Positions 32,910-41,634 of a DNA stretch of 64,000 nucleotides are shown in pieces. A program made the position numbers and the translations under genes. The number at the start of each line of letters is the position of its first letter. Within the stretch, counting starts at the first letter, position 1. Under the pieces are notes generated by a model, which worked only from the letters and a program-made list of their open reading frames with translations, was not told the origin of the DNA and made no database searches. The stretch is taken from positions 29,283 to 93,282 of the forward strand of contig JANXZG010000080.1 in assembly GCA_025355645.1 (NCBI GenBank). Reading direction: 5' to 3'. This DNA comes from Gammaproteobacteria bacterium (GTDB taxonomy: Bacteria; Pseudomonadota; Gammaproteobacteria; Steroidobacterales; Steroidobacteraceae).

Positions 32910-33653
32910 TTATTTCGCGGCGCTCGACCTTCCCTTGTGCTTCGCGTGCGCAGGCCGCAGCACGGTGCAGGCATCTCGGGCGGCCTTGAGCTGCTTGCAG
33001 ATGGATTCCGCGTTCGCCCGAGTAAGGCCCGTGACCTGCAGACGGTACACGGAGCCCTTCGTAGTCTTGGACTTGTGCACCTGGTGCGTCACGCCGGAAA
33101 GCGCGGAAGGGTTTTTCTTTACGAGCTTGTCCCAATGGCGTTCCGCAGGCGCGGGACCCGAGTTAAACGCCCCCAGCTGCACGCCGTAGGTGCCGGCGGC
33201 GGTGGCCGCAGGGGGCGCCGCAGCAGCAAGCTTTTGGGAACCGGCAGCCGCAGGCGGGCTAGGCGCCGTGCCAGCAGTTGTCGCGGAAGGGGCGGTCGCG
33301 CCCGGCGGTGCAGCAGTGCCTGCGGGCGTCTGGGCGAGATTGAAGTTCTCGACGCGGATACGCGCTTCCTCGGCCCACTTGCCTTCTGGATATTGTTTCA
33401 GGAAAGCCTGATACGACTCCGGTGTATCCGTATCGCGGGCCTTCTGCCAGTCGCGCTCCTCATTCAGTTCCTTCAGGCGCTGCTGTGCCTGCGGAGCAAA
33501 GGAGCCGTTCGGGTATTTCTTGACGAATGACTCGTAAGAATCGGCGTTGTTCGAGGCGCGCGCCTTCTCCCAATCACTTTGCTCGCCACTACAGCCGGCA
33601 AGCCCGATCGCAGTTGCACACACCATGCCCAGGAAAACTTTAGCTATGTTCAT
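32910..33653 (-). CDS. SPOR-domain lipoprotein with duplicated helical repeats
   Basis: 247 residues. Lipoprotein signal with lipobox IGLAGC. Two similar repeats follow (DWEKARASNNADSYESFVKKYP and DWQKARDTDTPESYQAFLKQYP), like tetratricopeptide-type helix pairs. Next is an Ala/Pro/Thr-rich linker, then a C-terminal SPOR domain (YGVQLGAFNSG ... VYRLQVTGL). SPOR domains bind peptidoglycan lacking stem peptides, often at the septum. The ATG at 33653 is chosen to give the lipoprotein signal. Divergent from the glpD-like gene. Confidence 0.88.
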   Translation of the reverse strand: MNIAKVFLGMVCATAIGLAGCSGEQSDWEKARASNNADSYESFVKKYPNGSFAPQAQQRLKELNEERDWQKARDTDTPESYQAFLKQYPEGKWAEEARIRVENFNLAQTPAGTAAPPGATAPSATTAGTAPSPPAAAGSQKLAAAAPPAATAAGTYGVQLGAFNSGPAPAERHWDKLVKKNPSALSGVTHQVHKSKTTKGSVYRLQVTGLTRANAESICKQLKAARDACTVLRPAHAKHKGRSSAAK

Positions 33654-33706
33654 GTCCGTCCACTCCACGCTTTCGCCCGGCGCCATTCTACTGCATCCTA
33701 TGGACC

Positions 33707-34888
33707 ATGCAGGAATACGATGTCGTTGTCGTCGGTGGCGGTATACATGGGGCGGGTGTGCTGCAGGCCGCGGTCGCGGCGGGCTACCGTGCGCTGCTGC
33801 TGGAACAGCTCGGCATTGCCAGCGGCACCTCGAGCCGGTCCAGCAAGTTGATCCATGGCGGGCTTCGTTATCTGGAGTCCGGACAGTTCAGCCTGGTGCG
33901 CGAGAGCCTGCATGAGCGGGCCATACTGCTGCGCATCGCACCTGAATTGGTCAGGCTCAGGCCATTTTTCATCCCGGTCTACAAAAAGACCCGGCGCCGG
34001 CCCTGGCAGTTGCGGATAGGGCTGTCGGTCTACGCCCTGCTCGGCGGATTCGCTGCCGGTACCGGCTTTGGCGCGGTGCCGCGCCGAGAATGGTCCACCC
34101 TGGACGGCCTCGACACCACGGGGCTGCAGGATGTGATCCGCTATTACGACGCGCAGACGGACGATGCGCTGCTGACGCGTGCGGTCGTCAATTCCGCGCT
34201 CAGCCTCGGCGCCCACATCGCAGTGCCGGCCAGATTCCTGATGGCGAGCCTGGATCAGAACAGCGTGCTTATCGCCTACGAGTTCAAGGGCGCGAGAGTC
34301 GAATGCCGTGCCCTGACGCTGGTCAACGCCGCGGGGCCCTGGGCGCCACTGGTTGCCGCACAGGTCCATCCCCCGATCCCGATCCCGGCCGTCGACCTCG
34401 TGCAAGGCACCCACATTGTCGTGCCGCGCTCCATTGCGGCGGGCATCTATTATGTTGAGAGTCCCACGGATGGACGCGCGGTATTCCTGATGCCATGGAA
34501 AGGCTCCATGCTGATCGGCACGACGGAAACGCCTTATTCCGGCGATCCTGCGCGCGTGCAGCCGCTGCCCCAGGAAGAGGAGTACCTGCTGGCCGTTGCG
34601 CGTCGCTATATGACGACATGTCGGGGCCTCACGCGCGCGGACATCAGCGCGCGGTTCGCGGGGCTGCGGGTGCTGCCGGCCGCGGACGCCTCGGCCTTCA
34701 ACCGTTCCCGCGAAACGATTTTCACGACGGATCGTGATCCAGGTCCGCGCGTGGTCGGCATCTATGGCGGCAAACTCACCGGATGGCGCGCGGCTGCGGC
34801 ACACGTACTCGCGACGCTGCGCCCATCGCTGCCGGCACGGATCGCGCGTGCCTCGACGTCACAATTGCCGCTGCGGAGGAACGAATGA
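33707..34888 (+). CDS. glpD: FAD-dependent glycerol-3-phosphate dehydrogenase, short form
   Basis: 393 residues. The N-terminal FAD motif is VVVVGGGIHGAGVL, followed by the GlpD signatures GTSSRSSKLIHGGLRYLE and RESLHERAILLRIAP, and the mid-protein FLMPWKGSMLIGTTE. It oxidises glycerol 3-phosphate to dihydroxyacetone phosphate at the inner membrane. GlpD proteins are normally about 500 residues; the C-terminal helical domain is missing here. The stop overlaps the next gene by 4 bases, so the short form looks native rather than truncated by a break in the sequence. Confidence 0.82.
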   Translation: MQEYDVVVVGGGIHGAGVLQAAVAAGYRALLLEQLGIASGTSSRSSKLIHGGLRYLESGQFSLVRESLHERAILLRIAPELVRLRPFFIPVYKKTRRRPWQLRIGLSVYALLGGFAAGTGFGAVPRREWSTLDGLDTTGLQDVIRYYDAQTDDALLTRAVVNSALSLGAHIAVPARFLMASLDQNSVLIAYEFKGARVECRALTLVNAAGPWAPLVAAQVHPPIPIPAVDLVQGTHIVVPRSIAAGIYYVESPTDGRAVFLMPWKGSMLIGTTETPYSGDPARVQPLPQEEEYLLAVARRYMTTCRGLTRADISARFAGLRVLPAADASAFNRSRETIFTTDRDPGPRVVGIYGGKLTGWRAAAAHVLATLRPSLPARIARASTSQLPLRRNE

Positions 34889-35697
34889 GGAAGGTTCTGA
34901 TTGGCGCAGTGCTGCTGTCGGCATGGGCCTGCAGCGCGCGCGCCGATGACGCGTACCAGAGCCCGACGCTCGACCGGATACGCGTCTCGCTCGGCCTGGG
35001 CCAGACCCATGCCACGACATCCTTCCAGCTGGATGCAAGCGACGGCACTCCCGGCACGGTCATTGACGGCGAGAACACGCTGGGACTCGACCCGAAGCAG
35101 ATTGATCCTGAATTCGAAGTGGAGGTGCGCGCCGGCGAGCGTAACCGGTTGCGCATCAACTACGCCGCCCTTGATCGCGACGACACCCGTACACTGACCG
35201 GCGCACCGCTGCTTTATGGCGGAACGATGCTGTTGGTCAACGACCCCGTCGAGACCAACCTCAGCATCCGCGCGTTCGGGTTGACCTATGGATATTCGTT
35301 CGTGCGCAACGACCGCTTTGAGCTTGCGGCCACGCTCGGTGTCAGCGACGTGGACATCAATTCGCGCATCACGGTGGCCACGGCGACTCGCCACGTTGAC
35401 CTGATCCACAGCTTCGCCGGCCCCTTCCCGACCCCTGGACTCGAGGTGACCTGGGTGCTGAGCAGGCGCTTTTACATCGACGCGCACGCGCAGTACCTGA
35501 AGGCCTCAATCAACAAGCTCAGCGCCTCGACCGGACAGTACGAGCTGCATGCCCTGTACCGGCTGCGACCCAATGTCTCATTCGCGCTCGGCTTCAGCAG
35601 CCTGACTTCCGACATTACCTCGAGAAAACCAGGCAGCGAGGGATTTGCCGACTTTACCGCGCGCGGGCCGCAGTTCTTCGTGCGCGTCGCGTTCTAG
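34885..35697 (+). CDS. Outer-membrane beta-barrel protein of unknown function
   Basis: 270 residues with a signal peptide (cleavage near CSARA). The mature part has alternating hydrophobic strands (RIRVSLGLGQTHATTSF, EFEVEVRAGERNRLRINYA, AFGLTYGYSFV) and ends in a phenylalanine (FFVRVAF), the recognition feature for outer-membrane barrels. Its ATG overlaps the short glpD stop, implying co-translation. No family is recognised. Confidence 0.7.
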   Translation: MRKVLIGAVLLSAWACSARADDAYQSPTLDRIRVSLGLGQTHATTSFQLDASDGTPGTVIDGENTLGLDPKQIDPEFEVEVRAGERNRLRINYAALDRDDTRTLTGAPLLYGGTMLLVNDPVETNLSIRAFGLTYGYSFVRNDRFELAATLGVSDVDINSRITVATATRHVDLIHSFAGPFPTPGLEVTWVLSRRFYIDAHAQYLKASINKLSASTGQYELHALYRLRPNVSFALGFSSLTSDITSRKPGSEGFADFTARGPQFFVRVAF

Positions 35698-35707
35698 GAG
35701 TGCCCGC

Positions 35708-37063
35708 TTAGGGGGCGGCCGGCTCGAACGAGAATTCCACTCGGTTGTTTGCCGCGGCGACCTTGTTCCAGTCGCCCGCCGTCAACGTATCCGAGCGCGC
35801 CGGGTAGGCGGCGGACATCCTGACGTTGGCACTGGTCTCGATCGCGACGGATATCGCGCCCGCCGTGCGCTGGCGCACCCCGGCAGTCAGGTTTGCGAAT
35901 GCCAGTGACTGGCGTTGCTGGGCAAATGAGGATTCTTCGGAGGGGTTTCCGATCAGGTCGCACTTGGCCAGCAGCAGCGTGGGTGCCGCGGGCAGATAGC
36001 CGTCCGTGGCATTGCCGGAAAGACAAAAGAGCCCGGCGTAACTCGTGATCCTGACGACGCCGTGCGCGCTTTGTGCCTCGAGCTTCGTGAGCAGATCGCG
36101 CAGCACGTCGAGACGGCTGCGATCGAGCGGCAGCTCCCCATAGGGCACGATCTCGATGTGCAAAGGCGGCGACGGGCTGCCCGGGGTGCTGGGCGCGCCC
36201 GGAGGCGGACCGGCCGCAAGTGCGTTGGACAGATCCTTGACCGTGTCGGCAAGTTCCTGGCGAGAACGCGTCAGTTCTGCATTGGCGGCGGACAGGCCAG
36301 CGGCATCCGCGCGCACCCTGGCGAGCTCCCCGCGTGCCAGCATCGCAAGGATCGCGAAGCCTAAGCTGCCACAGCAGGCGGCAATGGCCAGGGTTCGCCA
36401 CGGAATACGACTGCTCGGCGGCGCCGGCGCGATCGGTGGCAGGGATTCCATTACCGGTCTGGAGCTGGGCAATGCTCCACGCAAGTCGCCGACGATGCGG
36501 GTGGCGAGGCTGTCCATGCCGGCAACGATGAAGCGCCTGAGGTCCGAACTCTGCTCGCGCAGCAGCGCGTCGATGCGCTGCCCCGACTCTGTGGCTCCGG
36601 GCCTCGCGATGAGCTCCGGCGGCGCGGTGGCGCTCGATGGCGTGTCGAGCTCGACCGGTGTCAGCACGGGCTGTTCGTGGTCGCGCCGGTCAGCAAGCAG
36701 GTGCAGCTCGTACAACACCTTCGAGACGTCGACGGGGCGAACCTGCTTCGGCAGCACCCCCATCGCGCCCAGGGCACGCGCCTGGCTGACGTACAACTCG
36801 CCCTCCTGCGAGGTGTACATCATGATCGGGATGGTCGCGGTGCGCGGATTTTCCTTGATGGCCTTTACGGCTTGCAGCCCGTCCATGCCCGGCATCTGCT
36901 GGTCCATGAATATGGCGTCGGGGCGATGGCGATTCAGATATTCAATCGCCTGTTCGGCCGACTCCGCCATGTCCACTTCGATATCGTATTTCTCGAGCAT
37001 GCGGCTCAAGATGATGCGCGCCGATTTCGAGTCATCGACGACCAGGGCTCGCTTGCGGGCCAT
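35708..37063 (-). CDS. Membrane-spanning response regulator with OmpA-like periplasmic domain
   Basis: 451 residues. Residues 1-125 are a CheY-like receiver: acidic pair D10-D11, phospho-acceptor D54 (FMDQQMPGMDG), T84 and K106. A linker of about 95 residues follows, then one transmembrane helix at about 222-243, a short heptad-like segment and a Pro-rich stretch. The C-terminal part (about 305-451) resembles an OmpA-type peptidoglycan-binding domain in strand/helix order, ending ANNRVEFSF. The receiver would face the cytoplasm and the OmpA-like part the periplasm. There is no DNA-binding or enzymatic output domain. The small gene upstream is 6 bases away. Confidence 0.72.
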   Translation of the reverse strand: MARKRALVVDDSKSARIILSRMLEKYDIEVDMAESAEQAIEYLNRHRPDAIFMDQQMPGMDGLQAVKAIKENPRTATIPIMMYTSQEGELYVSQARALGAMGVLPKQVRPVDVSKVLYELHLLADRRDHEQPVLTPVELDTPSSATAPPELIARPGATESGQRIDALLREQSSDLRRFIVAGMDSLATRIVGDLRGALPSSRPVMESLPPIAPAPPSSRIPWRTLAIAACCGSLGFAILAMLARGELARVRADAAGLSAANAELTRSRQELADTVKDLSNALAAGPPPGAPSTPGSPSPPLHIEIVPYGELPLDRSRLDVLRDLLTKLEAQSAHGVVRITSYAGLFCLSGNATDGYLPAAPTLLLAKCDLIGNPSEESSFAQQRQSLAFANLTAGVRQRTAGAISVAIETSANVRMSAAYPARSDTLTAGDWNKVAAANNRVEFSFEPAAP

Positions 37064-37069
37064 GCGCTC

Positions 37070-37279
37070 TTATTCGGCGGGTTGCGACGAGTCCTGGTTC
37101 TGCGCGATCCAGGTCAGCGCCGATTCGACATCAGCCAATTCGCTCGCCGTGAAGCCCTGCACCCTGACACCGGGCGAGTCGGCTTTCTTGCGGGCCAGCT
37201 CGGCCGCAGAGACCGAATGGATCCATACCAGGCCGCGGCGGACCTTGGCGGTGAATTTCTGCTGCTTTTCATCGGACAT
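37070..37279 (-). CDS. Small protein preceding the membrane response regulator
   Basis: 69 residues, soluble, charged at both ends, with a conserved-looking core (GLVWIHSVSAAELARKK, VESALTWIAQNQ). GGAG precedes the ATG by about 7 bases, and the gene ends 6 bases before the response-regulator start. No family recognised; a regulator or adaptor of the neighbouring receiver protein is a guess from position. Confidence 0.65.
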   Translation of the reverse strand: MSDEKQQKFTAKVRRGLVWIHSVSAAELARKKADSPGVRVQGFTASELADVESALTWIAQNQDSSQPAE

Positions 37280-37331
37280 TGCTCAACTCCTTAAGTATCC
37301 GCCGGTGGACTTGCCGTCACGATACACGACT

Positions 37332-38114
37332 CTAATCCCGAATGCCGCTGCCGCGATTCATCAGCACGACCGCCAGCGTGAACATCCCCGCAGCGGCCCC
37401 TATCATGATACCGAACGCAAGTCGCAGGTCGACGTCGGAGGAATCGAGGAACCCATAGCGGAAAGCGCTGACCATATACAGAATCGGGTTGGCGTGGGTA
37501 GCAATATGCGCCCAGTCGGGCAGCATGGTCACTGAATAAAATACGCCGCCCAGGTAGGTCAGGGGGGTCAGCACAAAGGTCGGGAACCACGAGATCTGGT
37601 CGAAGTTCTTGGCAAACATGCCGTTAATGAAGCCGCCCAGCGAAAAAACAATGCTGGTCAGCAGCACGGCAGCAATCGTGGCCGGCACGTGCGCCAGCCG
37701 CAGGTGCGTGAAGAACAGCGCGACCACGGTGACGACAAGCCCCACGAGCAAGCCGCGGATTATCCCGCCCATGCAATAGCCGGCCACGATCAGCCAGTTC
37801 GGCAGCGGGGAGACCAGCAGCTCCTCGATGTGCTTGCCGAACTTCGCGCCGAAGAAGGAGGACACGACATTGGCGTAGGAATTCGTGATCACCTGCATCA
37901 TGATGAGGCCAGGCGCGATGAACTGCATATAATCGTAGCCGCCGATCTGCCCGACACGCCGGCCGATCAGGCTGCCGAAAATAATGAAATAAAGCGTTGC
38001 GGTGACTGCCGGGGGCACGATTGTCTGGCCCCAGATGCGGACGATCCGGTTGGTTTCCCGGATCAGGATCGTCTTGAATCCTATCCAGTCGGTGACTGCG
38101 CGGGAGACGGTCAT
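37332..38114 (-). CDS. ABC-2 type transporter permease (YadH-like)
   Basis: 260 residues, six predicted helices, ABC-2 membrane family. Typical segments are FGSLIGRRVGQIGGYDYMQFIAPGL near helix 2 and FPTFVLTPLTYLGGVFYSV near helix 5. The start at 38114 gives the standard N-terminus and lies 4 bases after the ATPase stop. Together the pair resembles the YadGH exporter of E. coli, whose substrate is not established. Confidence 0.9.
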   Translation of the reverse strand: MTVSRAVTDWIGFKTILIRETNRIVRIWGQTIVPPAVTATLYFIIFGSLIGRRVGQIGGYDYMQFIAPGLIMMQVITNSYANVVSSFFGAKFGKHIEELLVSPLPNWLIVAGYCMGGIIRGLLVGLVVTVVALFFTHLRLAHVPATIAAVLLTSIVFSLGGFINGMFAKNFDQISWFPTFVLTPLTYLGGVFYSVTMLPDWAHIATHANPILYMVSAFRYGFLDSSDVDLRLAFGIMIGAAAGMFTLAVVLMNRGSGIRD

Positions 38115-38118
38115 GCGG

Positions 38119-39039
38119 CTACTTCCTCGTGCCCGCATCGACCAGCCGAACGAAAAGTTCCTCGAGCCGGTTGACCTTGTTGCGCATGCTGGCCACCTCA
38201 ATGCCGTGTGCAGTCAGTTGGGCAAAGATTGCGTTCAGGCTCTGCTTGTTCGTGACCTCGATCTCCAGCGTATGGCTGTCCGGCAGGCTCGTGGTGAAGC
38301 CCGGCATCTGCGGCGCGACGCTGCAGGGTTTGCGCAGGTCGAACACAAAGGTCTCTGCCTGCAGCTTGCGCAAAACGTTCGCCATGCTGTCGCGCTCGAT
38401 GATCTGGCCGCAATCGATGATCGCGACGCTGCGGCACATGTTTTCCGCCTCTTCCAGGTAATGTGTCGTCAGGATGATCGTGGTGCCGCTGCCGTTGATA
38501 TCGCGCAGGAATTCCCACATGGAGCGGCGGATCTCGATGTCGACCCCGGCGGTCGGTTCATCGAGGATCAGCAGCCTCGGCTCATGCATCAGGGCGCGAG
38601 CGATCATCAGCCGCCGCTTCATGCCGCCGGACAGCGAGCGCGCTATCGAGTTGCGCCGGTCCCACAATTGCAGCTGCTGCAGGTATTTCTGCGCCCGCTG
38701 CTTCGCGAGCGGCCGCGGAATCCCATAGAAGCCGGCCTGATTCACGACAATCGTGTGCACCGTCTCGAACTGGTTGAAATTGACTTCCTGCGGAACGATC
38801 CCGATGCAGGATTTCGCGACGGCAAGTTCGCGATCGATGTCGTGGCCAAAGACCTCGACGAAACCGCTGGTCTTGTTGACCAGCGAAGTGACGATGCCAA
38901 TCGCGGTGGTCTTGCCCGCGCCATTCGGCCCGAGCAGGGCGAAGAAGTCCCCCTCTTCCACGACAAGGTCGATGCCCTTCAGCGCATGGATGCCATTTTT
39001 GTAGATTTTTGTGAGCTGGCGAAGGACTAGGGCATGCAT
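38119..39039 (-). CDS. ABC transporter ATP-binding protein (YadG-like)
   Basis: 306 residues. Walker A GPNGAGKTTAIG, Q-loop VPQEVNF, signature SLSGGMKRRLMIARA, Walker B LLILDEPTAGVD and the switch His in LTTHYLEE are all intact. A C-terminal extension of about 90 residues is typical of DrrA/YadG-type ATPases. It powers export through the permease encoded directly downstream. Confidence 0.92.
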   Translation of the reverse strand: MHALVLRQLTKIYKNGIHALKGIDLVVEEGDFFALLGPNGAGKTTAIGIVTSLVNKTSGFVEVFGHDIDRELAVAKSCIGIVPQEVNFNQFETVHTIVVNQAGFYGIPRPLAKQRAQKYLQQLQLWDRRNSIARSLSGGMKRRLMIARALMHEPRLLILDEPTAGVDIEIRRSMWEFLRDINGSGTTIILTTHYLEEAENMCRSVAIIDCGQIIERDSMANVLRKLQAETFVFDLRKPCSVAPQMPGFTTSLPDSHTLEIEVTNKQSLNAIFAQLTAHGIEVASMRNKVNRLEELFVRLVDAGTRK

Positions 39040-39060
39040 AGAAGCCGCGTAGCCTAAACC

Positions 39061-39648
39061 TCATGGGCCTCCAGCCGCAATGGGTCCCTGGAGCAACCGG
39101 ACGGCGGCCGCGAACTGGATGCCACGCAGCTGGGCGCGGCGCAGCCCCAGCGCTGAGGGGTTCGCGGCCGCATCAATAAGCGCGTTCCAATAGGCATTGC
39201 AGCTCTGCCAGCGCGGCGCCAGGTTGCCGGCTTCGGCGATCGCAATCCCAGGAAGGCGATCAACGGTGAGCAGCGCAAATGCAGCTGCGACGCTGCGCGG
39301 CATTCCCAGCAACAGCTGGGCATGGAGCGGCGCGCTGGTGGCAACATGCCACACAAAAAAAAGTGCGAGCCGCACAAACTCGACCGCCTCGCCGCCGACC
39401 TGCGGTGAATCGGCTACATACCATTGCGGCGCCCCTTGCAGGCGCGCCGACCAATGTGCCCCGTCCCCAAAGCGCAGGTCAAATAATGCATAGGGGCAAT
39501 CCGCTGCCGCAGCCAACTGGTCCGGCGAGAGGCCCGCCGCCCTGGCGAGCGGCGGATTGGCACCCGCCAGGGCGGCAAGCCCCAGATAGCGGCGATTGAG
39601 CTCGCGCAGCGAATCTCGAACATTCAAAGCTTTTTTTTCGCCGTCCAT
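39061..39648 (-). CDS. Hypothetical protein with a FlhD-like N-terminus (tentative)
   Basis: 195 residues. The first 65 follow the pattern of FlhD: an LRELNRRYLGLA helix like IYDINLSYLLLA, then GLSPDQLAAAA and a DLRFGD strand. About 11 residues of the usual FlhD core appear to be missing. The remaining 130 residues are mostly helical and unrecognised. It is divergent from a FlhC-like gene with a 144-base shared upstream region, which supports the idea. The FlhD resemblance is weak and made by eye. Confidence 0.45.
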   Translation of the reverse strand: MDGEKKALNVRDSLRELNRRYLGLAALAGANPPLARAAGLSPDQLAAAADCPYALFDLRFGDGAHWSARLQGAPQWYVADSPQVGGEAVEFVRLALFFVWHVATSAPLHAQLLLGMPRSVAAAFALLTVDRLPGIAIAEAGNLAPRWQSCNAYWNALIDAAANPSALGLRRAQLRGIQFAAAVRLLQGPIAAGGP

Positions 39649-39706
39649 GACCTGCCCTCCATGGCATTCCTGTGCGTTTGCACAATGGTTTTACAGAAAA
39701 TATCGC

Positions 39707-39735
39707 TTGGCATAGACGCTAACTTTGTGATTAAT
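39707..39735 (+). promoter_or_regulatory. Possible promoter of the FlhC-like gene
   Basis: TTGGCA (39707-39712) and ATTAAT (39730-39735) are separated by 17 bases in an AT-rich stretch about 60 bases before the start codon. The -10 is weak. Confidence 0.3.
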
Positions 39736-39792
39736 TTCTGTCAAATTCTTTTTCGACACAAAACGCAACAATTGACGCACCAGGAGTACCCC

Positions 39793-40344
39793 ATGAGAAT
39801 TTCTGACGACCGCTACACGCGCGACCGGCTGCGCATTGACCTGGCATGGCGCCTGATAGGGCATGAGGCCCGCACCTTGACGATCCGGCAGTGGACCGGC
39901 CTCAGCGACGATCGAATCCGTAAGCTCTATCGCAGCTACGTTGAGTGCAACCAGGTGAACAAGGTGTTACGACATCGCGGCAAGTCGCCGCGCCGCGTGG
40001 CTTTTTTCTTCAGGAATCCGGAATTGCATTTCCAAGCAACCCAGTTGGCGGGCCTGTATGTCATGCACGGCCTGCTGGAAGGCACTGCCCAGGGCATCGA
40101 AGCGAGATTTCGGCTGGGCTCGCTGGACTCCGGCGAATTGCTATGCCAGACCTACGAGGCTTACCTCGACCTGCACGCACCGGCCTGGATCTCATTCGAA
40201 CATGCATGGTTCCTGCTGTTTGCGCTGGGCCGGCATTACGAACTTTCCATCGGCGGGTGTCCGCAGTGCGGCGCCCTGGAATTGCGCGATATCTACCGCC
40301 GGCGCGGCACGGGTTGCGCCGGATGCGCACCGTCCCCCTGCTAG
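39793..40344 (+). CDS. FlhC-like transcriptional regulator
   Basis: 183 residues. It has the N-terminal helices of FlhC (RLRIDLAWRLIGHEARTL, SDDRIRKLYRSY) and a C-terminal zinc site with Cys pairs C-x2-C and C-x2-C about 15 residues apart (GGCPQCGA ... GTGCAGC), matching FlhC spacing. FlhC binds DNA with FlhD to activate flagellar genes, but no flagellar gene is present in this window. ATG chosen at 39793 with AGGAG 6 bases upstream. nudC starts 10 bases later. Confidence 0.65.
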   Translation: MRISDDRYTRDRLRIDLAWRLIGHEARTLTIRQWTGLSDDRIRKLYRSYVECNQVNKVLRHRGKSPRRVAFFFRNPELHFQATQLAGLYVMHGLLEGTAQGIEARFRLGSLDSGELLCQTYEAYLDLHAPAWISFEHAWFLLFALGRHYELSIGGCPQCGALELRDIYRRRGTGCAGCAPSPC

Positions 40345-40353
40345 AATTGTGCC

Positions 40354-41289
40354 ATGGAGCGACAGCATGTCTTCGCCGGTGCCTACCTCGACCGGAGCAC
40401 CCATTTGCGCGACGATCCGACGGGCATCGAAGCAGCGATTGCCGATGCGCGCAGCCGCGTCATACCCGTATGGAATACCCGCAACCTGGTCGCGGCGGGC
40501 AATCCGCCGCGCGCAGCCCGACTTGATCTTGCCCGCCTGGCGCAATCGAAGCTGAATGCCGCCGAGCTGATACTGCTGGGGCGGGAGGGGGAAGCGTACC
40601 TATTTGCCTGCGCGCTGCAGGATGAGCCCGCGCCGCGCCTGCTGGACGGCGCCACATTCGAGGATTTGCGCACGGCGGCGCCGGCAATGCCTGCAGAGGA
40701 TGCGGGACTGCTGGGCTATGCGCGCGCCATGGTGTCGTGGCGGCTGCGGAATATTTACTGCGGCGCCTGCGCAGCACCGACCCGCCCGTCGAAAGGCGGC
40801 CATGTTCTGCAATGTACCCACAGCGCTTGCGGAGTCGAACAGTTTCCACGGATCGACCCGGCGATCATTGTCCTGATCAGCGATGGCGAGCGCATTTTAC
40901 TCGGACGCCAGGCATCGTGGCCGGCGGGACGCTTTTCGACCATTGCCGGGTTTGTCGAGATCGGCGAATCACTTGAAGATGCGGTCAAACGGGAGGTACT
41001 GGAGGAAACCGGTGTGCCGGTAAGCCAGATCAGCTATCACTCGTCGCAGCCGTGGCCCTTTCCCGCATCGCTGATGCTCGGCTTCACGGCGCACGCACTG
41101 TCAACGCATGTGCATCGCAAGGACCAGGAACTGGAGGATGCCCGCTGGTTCTCGCGCCAGGACATTGTGGAGCGCCGGTTCCTGCTGCCGACCGGGCTAT
41201 CTATTTCCTATCGCCTGATAGAGCACTGGTTTGACGCGGGCCATGGCAGTCCACTGCGACAGGTCGTGCAGAGCTGGCAGGATTCCTGA
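40354..41289 (+). CDS. nudC: NAD+/NADH pyrophosphatase (NudC)
   Basis: 311 residues. The middle zinc ribbon has four cysteines (YCGACAAP ... LQCTHSACG). The Nudix box GFVEIGESLEDAVKREVLEETG-type motif follows, and the NADH-specific SQPWPFPASLMLGF comes after it. NudC hydrolyses NAD(H) to NMN(H) and AMP and removes NAD caps from RNA. The C-terminus abuts the convergent lipoprotein gene with no gap. Confidence 0.95.
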   Translation: MERQHVFAGAYLDRSTHLRDDPTGIEAAIADARSRVIPVWNTRNLVAAGNPPRAARLDLARLAQSKLNAAELILLGREGEAYLFACALQDEPAPRLLDGATFEDLRTAAPAMPAEDAGLLGYARAMVSWRLRNIYCGACAAPTRPSKGGHVLQCTHSACGVEQFPRIDPAIIVLISDGERILLGRQASWPAGRFSTIAGFVEIGESLEDAVKREVLEETGVPVSQISYHSSQPWPFPASLMLGFTAHALSTHVHRKDQELEDARWFSRQDIVERRFLLPTGLSISYRLIEHWFDAGHGSPLRQVVQSWQDS

Positions 41290-41634
41290 CTAGCGTCCTT
41301 CGCGCGCCCAATGTCCCGGAACCAGACGCCAGCCGCCTCCTTGGCGTACCCACTGGTGTGCGACCCAGACGTGACCCGGGTGCGGTGCTGCCCAATATCC
41401 AGGGACCCACCGGTGGTTGTTGCCGACCCAGTTCCAGTAGCCGCCGATCCACACATAACCCGGTACCGGCGCGATCCCAATGACCTCCTCGCGCGGTGGC
41501 GGCGGCGCAACGAGCACAACGCCAGCGGCGTAGTGCCGCGGCTCAGTGGCGACCACGCACGCGCTCATCGCCGTTGCAAGCAACAGCCCGAGCGTCAATG
41601 TCCTGACCAGCTTTTCAGTTGACGTGAATTGCAT
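41290..41634 (-). CDS. YXWGXW/WxxGxW repeat lipoprotein
   Basis: 114 residues. Lipoprotein signal with lipobox TAMSAC, then a series of aromatic repeats: VWIGGYWNW, RWVPGYWA, VWVAHQWV and WRLVPGHW. Such WxxGxW proteins are small envelope proteins of Proteobacteria with no assigned activity. The ATG at 41634 follows GGAGGG by 6 bases, which rules out the much longer open frame upstream. Confidence 0.8.
   Translation of the reverse strand: MQFTSTEKLVRTLTLGLLLATAMSACVVATEPRHYAAGVVLVAPPPPREEVIGIAPVPGYVWIGGYWNWVGNNHRWVPGYWAAPHPGHVWVAHQWVRQGGGWRLVPGHWAREGR

Noticed and set aside
32788..33189. 133-codon plus-strand frame with several cysteines
   Set aside because: Opposite the SPOR lipoprotein and the b561 remnant, both with recognisable domains.
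36156..37535. 459-codon open frame on the plus strand
   Set aside because: Opposite the receiver-OmpA gene and the ABC permease; composition is shadow-like and no motif is visible.
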